Assembly: GCF_000292915.1 (NCBI RefSeq)
Contig: NC_018514.1
Span: forward strand, 1,922,001 to 1,986,000
DNA from: Burkholderia cepacia GG4
Lineage (GTDB): Bacteria; Pseudomonadota; Gammaproteobacteria; Burkholderiales; Burkholderiaceae
Direction: 5' to 3'
Length of the DNA stretch: 64,000 nt
The notes below the pieces were generated by a model. It made no database searches. It saw only the letters and a list, made by a program, of their open reading frames with translations, and was not told the origin of the DNA. The translations under genes were made by a program, and so were the position numbers. Shown piece by piece: positions 25,783 to 34,747 of this stretch. Within the stretch, counting starts at the first letter, position 1, and each line of letters opens with the position of its first letter.

Positions 25783-28008
25783 TCAAGCGCTCAGGTATTC
25801 GTGGACGGCCGCATAGCCGCGGCCGTAGCCGCGCGCCTTGGGCGGCACGCCGTTGAAGATTCCACCTTCCAGGTCGACGCCCGCGGTGCGCAGGCGCTTG
25901 ATCGCGTCGGCGATCTCGGCTTCGGTATGCATGCCCGAGCGCAGCACCATGAAGGTCGCGCCAGCCATGCGCCCGACGATGGTCGCGTCGGTCACCGCCA
26001 GCACCGGCGGCGAATCGATCAGCACGACGTCGTAGCGCTTGCCGAGCCCTTCGAGGTATTGCGGCAGGCGCGTCGACATCAGCAGCTCCGAGGGGTTCGG
26101 CGGGCGCGTGCCGGCCGAGATGAACGACAGGCCCTGCACCGGCGTCTCGCGGATCGCGTCCTCGAGCGGCGACTGGTCGCTCAGCAGCTCGGACAGGCCG
26201 GGCTGCGCGGTGAGGCCGAAGTAGCGGTCGAGCATCCCGCGGCGCATGTCGGCGTCGATCAGCAGCACGCGCTTGCCGGAATGGGCGAGCAGCACGGCGA
26301 GGTTGACCGTCAGGAAGCTCTTGCCGATGCCCGGGGTCGGGCCGGTCAGCACGATCACGCGGTTCTTCGCGTCCATCATCGCGAACTGCATCGCGGTGCG
26401 CAGGCTGCGCATGCTTTCGACGCTCAGGTCCTTCGGGCGCAGGCTCGCGAGGATCGGCCGCGCGCGGCCGCCGCCCTTCTCGGCCACGGCGTCGAGCTTC
26501 ACCTGCTCGGCGCTTTGCGGCACCAGCCCGTACAGCGGCAGGTTGAACGTGCGCTCGACGCGATCCGGATCCTCGATGCCCTGGAACAGGTTGCGGCGCA
26601 GGAACACGACGCCGGTGCCGAGGATCATGCCGAGGAACACCGCGGCCGACAGGATCAGCACCTTCTTCGGCTTGACCGGGTCGCCCGGGCGCAGCGCCGA
26701 ATCGACCAGGTGGATGTTGCCGCCCGTGCCGGCCTTCTGCACCGACAGTTCCTGCACGCGGTTCAGCAGCAGCACGTAGATGTCTTCGGCAACCTTCGCG
26801 TCACGCTGGAGCTGCACGGCCTTCACTTCGGTCGCCGGCAGGCTGCGGAAGCGGTTGCTGAACTTGTCCTTCTCGCCCTGCAGTTCCGCGAGCTGCTGCT
26901 TCGCGGCGATCACCATCGGGTGCGAATCGGTGAAGCGCTGCGCGAGCGACGCGAGCTGCAGGCGCTGCGCGGCGATCTGCTGTTCGTACTGCACGCTGCC
27001 CTCGAGGTAGACCTTCGCCTCGTCGCTCGCGTTGATCGAGCCGGACGTGCGCTGATACTGCGTCAGCGCCGCTTCCGCGCGTTCGAGGTCGGCCTTCAGG
27101 CGCGGCTCCTCGCCCTTCAGGAAGTCGAGCATCTTGGTCGCTTCGGCCTGCTTCGCGATCACGTGCTGGTTCAGGTACGACTGTGCGAGCGCGTTCGCGA
27201 TCGCGGCGGTCTGGTCCGGGTCCTTGCCTTCGAGCGAGATCTGGACGACGCCCGTCTGCTTGCCCTGCTCCGTCACCTGGATGCCCGCCTGGAAGCCGGC
27301 GATCGCATCGAGATCGTTGTAGCGGACCACCGTAAACTGCGTGCCCGGACGCGCGACGAGCTTCTTCACGAGCATCGTCACGCCGCCGCTCTGCTCCGAT
27401 TCGCCGACGTGGCCCGACAGCAGGCGGCTGCCGTTCTGGTCGACGAGCGTGTAGGTGTCGTTCGGGCCGGCCGTCAGCGTCATCTTCTTGCCCTCGAGCG
27501 CGGGCACGACGTTGATCGTGTCGATGTCGGCGATTTCACCGCCCCATGCGTACGACTTCAGGCCGAGCCAGGCGCGCGACGGCTCGCCGGGCGTCGCGAC
27601 GCGTGCGGCCAGGCTGCCGAGCAGCGGCATCGTCTTCGGCACGACCGAGAAGTTCAGCTTGAACTGCTCGACGACCGGCGCGACGACACCGCGGCTCTTG
27701 ATGATCTCGATTTCCGCATCGGTCGGCGCCTGCTGCGGACCGCTGTTGATCATCGCGCCCGTCTGCGTCTGCGTGAGCGCCTGCGACGTGTTGTCGTTGC
27801 CCTCGACCCGCACGTGCACGTCGGCCTGGTAGACCGGCTTCGCGATGAAGCAGTAGAGGCCGGCGAGTGCGATGACGGTCACCGCGATGCCGAGCAACAG
27901 CCAGATGTCGTCCATGATCACCTGGAGCAGCTGGCCGAGGACGACGTCCTCTTCCTCGGTTTTCGCGGTCAGATCCGCGTAGGAGTGTTTCGCTTGCGTG
28001 TTCACCAT
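25783..28008 (-). CDS. bceF: Tyrosine autokinase / chain-length regulator BceF
   Basis: A 741-residue BY-kinase. The N-terminal Wzz domain has membrane helices near residues 32-54 (VIMDDIWLLLGIAVTVIALAG) and about 445-465 (ILSAAVFLGMILGTGVVF), with a long periplasmic coiled-coil loop between them. The cytoplasmic kinase part has Walker A GPTPGIGKS, Walker A' LLIDADMR and Walker B VVLIDSPP. The tyrosine cluster is the C-terminal YGRGYAAVHEY. It controls cepacian polymer length and export, and is the likely substrate of BceD. Confidence 0.95.
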   Translation of the reverse strand: MVNTQAKHSYADLTAKTEEEDVVLGQLLQVIMDDIWLLLGIAVTVIALAGLYCFIAKPVYQADVHVRVEGNDNTSQALTQTQTGAMINSGPQQAPTDAEIEIIKSRGVVAPVVEQFKLNFSVVPKTMPLLGSLAARVATPGEPSRAWLGLKSYAWGGEIADIDTINVVPALEGKKMTLTAGPNDTYTLVDQNGSRLLSGHVGESEQSGGVTMLVKKLVARPGTQFTVVRYNDLDAIAGFQAGIQVTEQGKQTGVVQISLEGKDPDQTAAIANALAQSYLNQHVIAKQAEATKMLDFLKGEEPRLKADLERAEAALTQYQRTSGSINASDEAKVYLEGSVQYEQQIAAQRLQLASLAQRFTDSHPMVIAAKQQLAELQGEKDKFSNRFRSLPATEVKAVQLQRDAKVAEDIYVLLLNRVQELSVQKAGTGGNIHLVDSALRPGDPVKPKKVLILSAAVFLGMILGTGVVFLRRNLFQGIEDPDRVERTFNLPLYGLVPQSAEQVKLDAVAEKGGGRARPILASLRPKDLSVESMRSLRTAMQFAMMDAKNRVIVLTGPTPGIGKSFLTVNLAVLLAHSGKRVLLIDADMRRGMLDRYFGLTAQPGLSELLSDQSPLEDAIRETPVQGLSFISAGTRPPNPSELLMSTRLPQYLEGLGKRYDVVLIDSPPVLAVTDATIVGRMAGATFMVLRSGMHTEAEIADAIKRLRTAGVDLEGGIFNGVPPKARGYGRGYAAVHEYLSA

Positions 28009-28058
28009 TCGTTCCCGCTTGAGTGGTGCCGGGGCGGACGCGCCGCCCCGGCGGGCTA

Positions 28059-29237
28059 TCAGCGCGTGATTTGACGCATGAAGAAGATCGTCTGGATCGT
28101 CGGCAACACCTGCTGCAGCACACGGTTGAACTGCACCGAGCTGGCCGTGCTGACGTAGACGACGTCGAGCGGCTGAAGCGGGAAGCGGCTCGACAGCATC
28201 AGCGCATCCGGCTGCGTCATGTCGAGACGGAACACTTCCGGCTTCGTCGGGTTGTCATGCATCCCGCGCATCACGTAGATCTTGCGCGGGTTCGCATCGG
28301 TGTCGAGGATGCCGCCGCCGGACGTCAGCGCATCGGCGAGGGTCAGCTTGCCCTTGAGCATCGGCACGGTGACCGGCGTCTTGACCTCGCCCATGATGAA
28401 CACGCGGCTGTCGCTGCGGTCCGGCACGTTGATGATGTCGCCCGGCTGCAGCATCACGTTCTGCTTCACTTCGCCGCGATCGAGCACGCCGTTCGCGTCG
28501 AGCGTGTAGAGCTTGCCTTCGCGCGTCAGGCGCACGCGCTGCAGGTCGGCCTCGTTGGTCGAGCCGCCCGAGCGCGAGATCGCGTCGACGAGCGTCAGCG
28601 GCACGTCGCTCACCGCGAGCGGGCCCGGCTGCTTCACCTCGCCCGTCACCTGCACCTTCTGGCTGCGGAATGACAGCACGCGCACGTCGAGCTGCGGATT
28701 CTTCACGTAGCGCGACAGGGTGGACGCCATCTGTTCACGGATCTGTGCAACCGTCTTGCCCGCCACACGGATGCGGCCGACGAACGGGAAGAAGATCGTG
28801 CCGTCGGCGGCCACGGTCTGGCCGTACGGATCGGCCTGGCCCGGCAGCGCGGTCGTATACGGTTGCTGCAGCGCGCCGGCGACCGACTGCGTCGTGTTGC
28901 CGCCGCTCGAGAACGACTGGCCCTGCGGCGTCGTCAGCTCGGGGTGGTCCCACACCGTGACACCGAGGATGTCCTGCGGGCCGACGCGGTAGACGTACTG
29001 CGACGGATCGGTGTAGCGGCCGGGCGGCAGCGGGTGCTCGACCTGCTGCTTCTGCAACTGATCCATCACAAGCTTGGCGTCGATGTAATGAACCGGATAG
29101 GTTTCGGGCTGACCTTGCCGGCCTTCGTCCTTCAGGTTCGACGAGTCGAGATAGTTGCCGGGCGCGGTCGCGCAGGCCGACAGGAATGTCGTCAACGCGA
29201 CGGCGAGCGCCAGCGGGCGCATGGGACGTTTCAGCAT
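28059..29237 (-). CDS. bceE: Outer-membrane polysaccharide export lipoprotein BceE (Wza-like)
   Basis: A 392-residue protein from ATG 29237; an in-frame ATG at 29252 adds five residues and another at 29222 removes five. The signal peptide ends in the lipobox LSAC. The mature part has the Poly_export domain (YRVGPQDILGVTVWDHPEL) and SLBB repeats (VTGEVKQPGPLAV, FIMGEVKTPVTVPM). It forms the outer-membrane channel for cepacian. The start overlaps the end of bceD, which couples their translation. Confidence 0.93.
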   Translation of the reverse strand: MLKRPMRPLALAVALTTFLSACATAPGNYLDSSNLKDEGRQGQPETYPVHYIDAKLVMDQLQKQQVEHPLPPGRYTDPSQYVYRVGPQDILGVTVWDHPELTTPQGQSFSSGGNTTQSVAGALQQPYTTALPGQADPYGQTVAADGTIFFPFVGRIRVAGKTVAQIREQMASTLSRYVKNPQLDVRVLSFRSQKVQVTGEVKQPGPLAVSDVPLTLVDAISRSGGSTNEADLQRVRLTREGKLYTLDANGVLDRGEVKQNVMLQPGDIINVPDRSDSRVFIMGEVKTPVTVPMLKGKLTLADALTSGGGILDTDANPRKIYVMRGMHDNPTKPEVFRLDMTQPDALMLSSRFPLQPLDVVYVSTASSVQFNRVLQQVLPTIQTIFFMRQITR

Positions 29238-29674
29238 AGTTTTTGCAGCCATCCTTGAACCAGACGTTCGATCAGTGAGTAGCTCTCGCGATAGTCGGCC
29301 ACGGGGCCGCCATGCGGATCAGCGATCTCGGCGTCCTCCCACTTGCCCAGCAGGTGGACCTTGCCGCGCGCGAACGGATCGACCGATTCGACGGCCTTGA
29401 TCTGTTCGCGCTCGCTGACGAGAATCAGGTCGGCGTCGCGCACGATCCGGCGCGACAGCCGCCGCGAGCGGTGGGGCGTCGCATCGACGCCGCGCTCGGC
29501 GAGCAGTTGCCGCATCACCGGATCGATGCCGTCGCCGTCGTTCGCACGAACGCCGGCGGAGTGGAACGTCACGCGCGGGCCGCCGCGCGACGCCGCGTGC
29601 GACTTGAACAGCATTTCCGCCGCCGGGCTGCGGCAGACGTTCGCGTGACAGACGATCAGGATGTTCCGGAACAT
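29231..29674 (-). CDS. bceD: Low-molecular-weight protein-tyrosine phosphatase BceD
   Basis: A 147-residue enzyme. The P-loop near the N-terminus is CHANVCRSP (C-x5-R, Cys9 and Arg15), differing from the usual C.GN.CRSP in having His-Ala after the Cys. The general-acid Asp is in the DPHGG loop. It removes phosphate from BceF tyrosines, the cycle needed for polymer assembly. It lies between bceC and bceE and overlaps the latter. Confidence 0.93.
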   Translation of the reverse strand: MFRNILIVCHANVCRSPAAEMLFKSHAASRGGPRVTFHSAGVRANDGDGIDPVMRQLLAERGVDATPHRSRRLSRRIVRDADLILVSEREQIKAVESVDPFARGKVHLLGKWEDAEIADPHGGPVADYRESYSLIERLVQGWLQKLC

Positions 29675-29714
29675 GGCTTCTCGAATCGGGTTACGGGTAA
29701 CGGTGACGCGCGGG

Positions 29715-31127
29715 TTACGCGTTGGCGCGCACGGCGCCCGGCACGCGGGCGGCGACGGCCTGGCGCGAGCCAGGGCGACCGATCGGGTGGTATTCGATGC
29801 CCTGCTCGCTCATCGTCTCCGGCTCGTACAGGTTGCGGCCGTCGAAGATCACCGGCGACTTCCACTGCCGGCCGAGCGCGACGAAATCGGGGCTCTTGAA
29901 TGCCTTCCATTCGGTGACGATCACCAGCGCGTCGGCATCGCGCGCGGCCTGCGCCTCGTCGTCGACGAAGCTGAGGCGCTCGAGCCAGCTCGGGTGATTC
30001 GCGAGATCGAGCGCGAGCACGCGGCGCGCTTCCTGCTGCGCGACCGGGTCGTACGCCGCGATGCGCGCGCCGCGCGACAGCAGTTCGGCGATCAGCTCGC
30101 GGCTCGGCGCTTCACGCATGTCGTCGGTATTCGGCTTGAACGCGAGACCCCAGATGCCGAACGTGCGGCCCGTCAGGTCCTCGCCGAAGCGCGCGATGAT
30201 CTTGTCGGCCAGCACGCGCTTCTGGTTCGCGTTGACTGCCGACACGGCCTGCAGGATCTGCAGCGCCTGGCCGTGCTCGTCGGCGGTGCGGATCAGCGCC
30301 TCGACGTCCTTCGGGAAGCACGAACCGCCGTAGCCGCAGCCGGCATACAGGAAGTGATAGCCGATGCGCGGATCGGAGCCGATCCCGCGGCGCACGGCCT
30401 CGATATCCGCGCCGAAGCGATCGGCCAGGTTCGCGAGCTCGTTCATGAACGAGATGCGCGTCGCGAGCATCGCGTTCGCCGCATACTTCGTGAATTCGGC
30501 CGAGCGCACGTCCATGTACAGCGTGCGTTCGTGATTGCGGTTGAACGGCGCGTAGAGCTTCTTCATCAGTTCGCGCGCGCGCTCGCCGGGGACGTCGTCG
30601 TCGCAGCCGATCACGATGCGGTCCGGCCGCGTGAAATCGTCGACCGCCGCGCCTTCCTTCAGGAATTCCGGATTCGACACGACCGAGAACATCTGGTCGG
30701 CGCCGCGCTTCGCGAGTTCCTCGGCCACCGCCGCGCGCACGCGCTCGGCCGTGCCGACCGGCACCGTCGACTTGTCGACGATCACCTTGAAGCCCTTCAT
30801 GTAGCGGCCGATGTTGCGGGCCGCCGCGAGCACGTATTGCAGGTCGGCGGAGCCGTCCTCGTCGGGCGGCGTGCCGACCGCGATGAACTGCACGTCGCCG
30901 TGCGCGACCGCGGCCTCGATGTCGGTCGAGAAGCGCAGACGGCCCGCCGCGCGGTTGCGCGCGATCACTTCCTTGAGGCCCGGCTCGTGGATCGGCACGC
31001 CGCCGTTGTTCAGGACGTCGATCTTTGCCTGGTCGACGTCGAGACAGAACACGTCGTGCCCGATGTCGGCGAGACAAGCGCCGGTGACAAGACCTACGTA
31101 ACCGCTGCCGATGATAGTCAGATTCAT
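29715..31127 (-). CDS. bceC: UDP-glucose 6-dehydrogenase BceC
   Basis: A 470-residue cytoplasmic enzyme. The N-terminal NAD+ site is [15 protein letters not shown]; the catalytic Cys sits in [12 protein letters not shown] (Cys about 262); the C-terminal UDP-binding domain has [16 protein letters not shown]. It oxidises UDP-glucose twice to UDP-glucuronate, the acidic sugar of cepacian. The gene is separated from bceB by a 160-base gap with two dyads, wider than elsewhere in the operon. Confidence 0.96.
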   Translation of the reverse strand: MNLTIIGSGYVGLVTGACLADIGHDVFCLDVDQAKIDVLNNGGVPIHEPGLKEVIARNRAAGRLRFSTDIEAAVAHGDVQFIAVGTPPDEDGSADLQYVLAAARNIGRYMKGFKVIVDKSTVPVGTAERVRAAVAEELAKRGADQMFSVVSNPEFLKEGAAVDDFTRPDRIVIGCDDDVPGERARELMKKLYAPFNRNHERTLYMDVRSAEFTKYAANAMLATRISFMNELANLADRFGADIEAVRRGIGSDPRIGYHFLYAGCGYGGSCFPKDVEALIRTADEHGQALQILQAVSAVNANQKRVLADKIIARFGEDLTGRTFGIWGLAFKPNTDDMREAPSRELIAELLSRGARIAAYDPVAQQEARRVLALDLANHPSWLERLSFVDDEAQAARDADALVIVTEWKAFKSPDFVALGRQWKSPVIFDGRNLYEPETMSEQGIEYHPIGRPGSRQAVAARVPGAVRANA

Positions 31128-31241
31128 GATGTGTCGGACCTCTTGACTAGTGATTCGAAATTCGTAAAAACCGGAGTGACTGCGCGGCGCGGCGTCTCAA
31201 GAAAACAGCGGGCCACCCCACGTTCCCCGCCCCGCATGAAG

Positions 31242-31269
31242 TCCCCTTGGGGGATGCCCCGTCGGGGGC
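31242..31269. repeat. Two adjacent short dyads between bceB and bceC
   Basis: TCCCC-TTG-GGGGA (31242-31254, with an extra G) is followed at once by GCCCC-GTCG-GGGGC (31256-31269). They lie in the only sizeable gap inside the bceB-K transcript. They could slow or process the transcript, or be a dispersed extragenic element. Confidence 0.5.
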
Positions 31270-31287
31270 CTGGCGCACCGCGACAGG

Positions 31288-32661
31288 CTAGTAAGCGTTG
31301 CTGCCGGCGAAGCCTTTCCAGAGAGTCAGCACGACGATCTTGATGTCGAGCCAGAACGACCAGTTCTGCATGTAGTACAGATCGAGCTTCACGCGTCCCA
31401 TCATCTTCTCGATCTGGTCGGTCTCGCCGCGAAAGCCGTTGATCTGCGCCCACCCGGTGATGCCCGGCTTGATCCGGTAGCGGAACATGTAGCCCTTCAC
31501 CAGATCCTTGTAGATGTCGTCGTGCGCGAGCGCATGAGGCCGCGGGCCGACGACCGACATCTCGCCCTTCAGCACGTTGATGAACTGCGGCAGTTCATCG
31601 AGGCTCGTGCGGCGCAGAAAGCGGCCGACCGGCGTCACGCGCGTGTCGTTCTTGGTCGCCTGCGTGACGTGCCCGGCCGCTTCCTGATGCACCTTCATCG
31701 AGCGGAACTTGTAGATCTCGAACTCGTGCCCGTCGATGCCCTTGCGCTTCTGGCGGAAGAACACCGGCCCGCGCGACGTGAACTTGATCAGGCATGCGAT
31801 CAGCAGCATCAGCGGCGCAAGCATCGTGAGCGCTGCGAGCGCGAACAGCCGGTCGAACACGAACTTCGGCAGGATCCGCACATCGGTGATCGGCGACGCT
31901 GCGAGGTTGATCGCCGGCACGCCGAGCAGCTCGACCACTTCCTGGTTGAAGAACGACAGCGTGCGCACGTCCGGAATGAAGCGGATATTCACGAAGTCGT
32001 GGCGGAACACCGTCACGATCTGGTGAATCCGGCGCTCTTCCGTGATCGGCAGCGTGAGCCACAGTTCACTGATTGCCCGGCTGCGCACCAGCCACACCAG
32101 CGATTCGAACTGCCGCTCGATGCGCACGTCGTCGAGCGCGACTTCGCCCGGCACGTCGCTTTCGTCGTACACGCATACCGGCTTGAAGCCCGCTTCCGGG
32201 CGCGCCCGCATCTGCGCGATCAGCCGCCGCGCCGCCGGCGTACCGCCGACGATCGCCACTGCCTTCAGGTTGTAGCCGCCACGACGCAGTTGTCGCAGCA
32301 CGACGTGCACGCAGGCCTTCGAGCCGACGAGCAGCACCATCGTCACGAGCGCCCAGTAACCCAGCCACAGCCGCGACAGGTCGCCCGACTGGTGAAAGCT
32401 GAAGCTCATCAGGATGCCCGCGAGCTCGACCACGAGCCACGCGAACGCGACGCGGCCCACCAGCCCGACGAGACGCTTGCCGCGCCACGACTGGTAAATG
32501 CCGATGGCCGGAAAGAACACGACGACGAGCAGGCAGTCGAACAACACCGTCGTGCGCTGCAGGTCGTTGAGCCAGATGCTGCCGCCGTGCAGCGCGGCGG
32601 CGATCAGCGCCCCCATCACGACCATCGCGATATCGATGACTCTCGCCAGCACGCTCAACAT
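31288..32661 (-). CDS. bceB: Undecaprenyl-phosphate glucosyl-1-phosphate transferase BceB
   Basis: A 457-residue protein from ATG 32661, which has GAGGAAGC six bases ahead; the frame stays open a further 60 bases upstream with no good ribosome site. The N-terminal half has four or five membrane helices and a CoA-binding-like Rossmann segment ([17 protein letters not shown]). The C-terminal PHPT domain has [33 protein letters not shown] and [14 protein letters not shown]. It starts the repeat unit by moving glucose-1-phosphate to undecaprenyl phosphate. Confidence 0.94.
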   Translation of the reverse strand: MLSVLARVIDIAMVVMGALIAAALHGGSIWLNDLQRTTVLFDCLLVVVFFPAIGIYQSWRGKRLVGLVGRVAFAWLVVELAGILMSFSFHQSGDLSRLWLGYWALVTMVLLVGSKACVHVVLRQLRRGGYNLKAVAIVGGTPAARRLIAQMRARPEAGFKPVCVYDESDVPGEVALDDVRIERQFESLVWLVRSRAISELWLTLPITEERRIHQIVTVFRHDFVNIRFIPDVRTLSFFNQEVVELLGVPAINLAASPITDVRILPKFVFDRLFALAALTMLAPLMLLIACLIKFTSRGPVFFRQKRKGIDGHEFEIYKFRSMKVHQEAAGHVTQATKNDTRVTPVGRFLRRTSLDELPQFINVLKGEMSVVGPRPHALAHDDIYKDLVKGYMFRYRIKPGITGWAQINGFRGETDQIEKMMGRVKLDLYYMQNWSFWLDIKIVVLTLWKGFAGSNAY

Positions 32662-33100
32662 GTCTGCTTCCTCTTTGAACAGGCGTTTGCCGAACAGCTC
32701 CTTGCGCAGCCCGTGCCGCACATTCGATTCAAACGTTGCATGACGCTATTGAAGCGGTAAGAAAATCCGCCCTCAAGTGCACAAGTATTTCGAAAAATAA
32801 TCGGAAATTCTTGCCGCGATATTCCAGAATTAAATCGGCACGTTTTCCCGAATCGACCGTGAATCGGGAAGTTTTCGGAAACTTTACGGATTCCGCCAAC
32901 CCTTTACGGGATGGAGCTCCATGGCGATCCGCCGAATTATTTTTTATTTTTTTATTTGCATCCGCTGCTATCGCGGAAAATTTTCCCGGATACGAATTCA
33001 ACAAACGTGCCCAACAAATATCGGCCAATGAGCCCGGTTTTATTGTCGATTTACTTCATGCTACAAACAGGCACTGACTTCAATCGAGGAGAGTGTCACC
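32662..33100. promoter_or_regulatory. Divergent bceB/bceA promoter region
   Basis: An AT-rich stretch between the two divergent cepacian units. It holds three dyads: TTCCCGA/TCGGGAA (32845-32851 and 32864-32870), AAGTTT-TCGG-AAACTT (32869-32884), and the perfect palindrome GGAAAATTTTCC (32975-32986). A T-rich tract lies at 32939-32957. No confident sigma-70 or sigma-54 core promoter could be assigned. GAGGAG precedes the bceA ATG. Confidence 0.6.
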
Positions 33101-34627
33101 ATGAATGCTCCGGCCGTGGTAGCCGATACCCGCCCTTCTTCTTCCGCCGCAACCGACGCCGGCACGCGCGTCGCGGTGCAGCCGGTGATCCTTGCCGGCG
33201 GTTCAGGCACACGTCTGTGGCCGATGTCGCGCGAACACTATCCGAAACAGCTGATCGGCCTGCTCGGCGATCTTTCGCTGCTGCAATCCACCGCGCTGCG
33301 GCTCGACGGTCTTGCGACCGGCCATCCGCTGAACGACGACGTGCTGATCGTGTGCGGTGAGGATCACCGCTTCACGACCGCGGAACAATTGCGCCTGACG
33401 GGCAAGCGCGCAGCGATCATGCTCGAGCCGCTCGGCCGCGACACCGCGCCCGCGCTGACGCTGGCCGCGCTGCGGATCGTCGCCGGCGGCGGCGATGCCG
33501 TGATGACCGTGATGCCGGCCGACCACGCGGTAGCCGACCTGCCGCGCTTTCACGCGGCCGTCGCGGCCGGCGTGCAGTGCGCGGCCCAGGGCAAGATCGC
33601 GACGATGGGCATCGTGCCGGGCCGTGCCGAAACGGGCTACGGCTACATCCGCGTCGGCGCGCCGCTCGGCGATGCCGCGACCGGCAACCTCGACGTGCGC
33701 CGCCTCGACCGCTTCGTCGAGAAGCCGCATCTCGAACTCGCGCAGCAGTACGTCGCATCCGGCGAATACTGGTGGAACAGCGGCATCTTCATCGTGCGCG
33801 CATCGGTGTGGCTGAACGCGATCCGCCAGCTCGAACCCGAGATCTACACCGCCTGCGCGCAGGCTGTCGCACAGGGCAAGGAAGATGGCGACTTCTTCCG
33901 CGTCGATCGCGACGCATTCGCCGCTTCGCCGTCGAACTCGATCGACTACGCGGTGATGGAACCGCTCGCGAGCCTGCCGCAGCTGTGCGAAAGCGTCGTC
34001 GTGCCGCTCGACGCCGGTTGGTCGGACGTCGGCTCGTGGGACGCGATCTGGCAGATCCTGCCGAAGGACGATGCCGAGAACGTCGGCCGCGGCCACGTGC
34101 TGTTCGAAAACGCCGAATCGACTTTCGCGCATTCGGAAAGCCGGCTCGTCGCGTGCGTCGGCACGCAGAATCTCGTCGTGGTCGAAACGCCTGACGCCGT
34201 GCTCGTCGCCGACAAATCCCGCGTGCAGGACGTGAAGAAAATCGTCGGCCGCATCAAGGCCCAGCGCGGCGCGGAAGCGACCGATCACCGCAAGGTCCAT
34301 CGTCCGTGGGGCCATTACGACTCGGTCGACATGGGTGAGCGCTTCCAGGTGAAACGCATCGTCGTGAAGCCAGGCGCGCGACTGTCGCTGCAGATGCATC
34401 ATCACCGCGCCGAACACTGGATCGTCGTGCGCGGCACCGCGCGCATCACGCGCGGCGATGAAACGTTCCTGCTGTCCGAAAACGAATCGACGTACATCCC
34501 GCTCGGCGTATCGCACCGTCTCGAGAACCCGGGCAAGATGCCGCTCGAACTGATCGAAGTGCAGTCGGGTGCGTATCTCGGCGAGGACGACATCGTCCGC
34601 TTCGACGATACCTACGGACGCGAATGA
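33101..34627 (+). CDS. bceA: Mannose-1-P guanylyltransferase / mannose-6-P isomerase BceA
   Basis: A 508-residue bifunctional enzyme. The N-terminal nucleotidyltransferase has ILAGGSGTRLWPMSREHYPKQ (about 30-50) and FVEKPH. The C-terminal cupin isomerase has RPWGHYD, LSLQMHHHRAEHWIVV with the zinc ligands, and YIPLGVSHRLENPG. It makes GDP-mannose, also the source of GDP-rhamnose for cepacian. It is transcribed away from the rest of the cluster and ends before a strong terminator. Confidence 0.95.
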   Translation: MNAPAVVADTRPSSSAATDAGTRVAVQPVILAGGSGTRLWPMSREHYPKQLIGLLGDLSLLQSTALRLDGLATGHPLNDDVLIVCGEDHRFTTAEQLRLTGKRAAIMLEPLGRDTAPALTLAALRIVAGGGDAVMTVMPADHAVADLPRFHAAVAAGVQCAAQGKIATMGIVPGRAETGYGYIRVGAPLGDAATGNLDVRRLDRFVEKPHLELAQQYVASGEYWWNSGIFIVRASVWLNAIRQLEPEIYTACAQAVAQGKEDGDFFRVDRDAFAASPSNSIDYAVMEPLASLPQLCESVVVPLDAGWSDVGSWDAIWQILPKDDAENVGRGHVLFENAESTFAHSESRLVACVGTQNLVVVETPDAVLVADKSRVQDVKKIVGRIKAQRGAEATDHRKVHRPWGHYDSVDMGERFQVKRIVVKPGARLSLQMHHHRAEHWIVVRGTARITRGDETFLLSENESTYIPLGVSHRLENPGKMPLELIEVQSGAYLGEDDIVRFDDTYGRE

Positions 34628-34691
34628 CGCAATGCCTGCCAGGCGCGCCGTCTCGACGGTGCGCCCGGCATCACGGGCATGCGGAGGCAAA

Positions 34692-34733
34692 AAAACGCGC
34701 GGGCGCCGTGACACACGACGGCCCGCGCGTTTT
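34692..34733. terminator. Bidirectional Rho-independent terminator after bceA
   Basis: AAAACGCGCGGGC (34692-34704) pairs perfectly with GCCCGCGCGTTTT (34721-34733), and inner GCCGT/ACGGC bases extend the stem. A-tract and T-tract flanks serve both strands. It separates bceA from the convergent gene ending at 34748. Confidence 0.9.
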
Positions 34734-34747
34734 CGTTGGGACGACGA

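Noticed and set aside
32662-33100. Sigma-54 promoter for the cepacian genes
   Set aside because: A GGCACG is present at 32837, but no GC element stands at the required distance.
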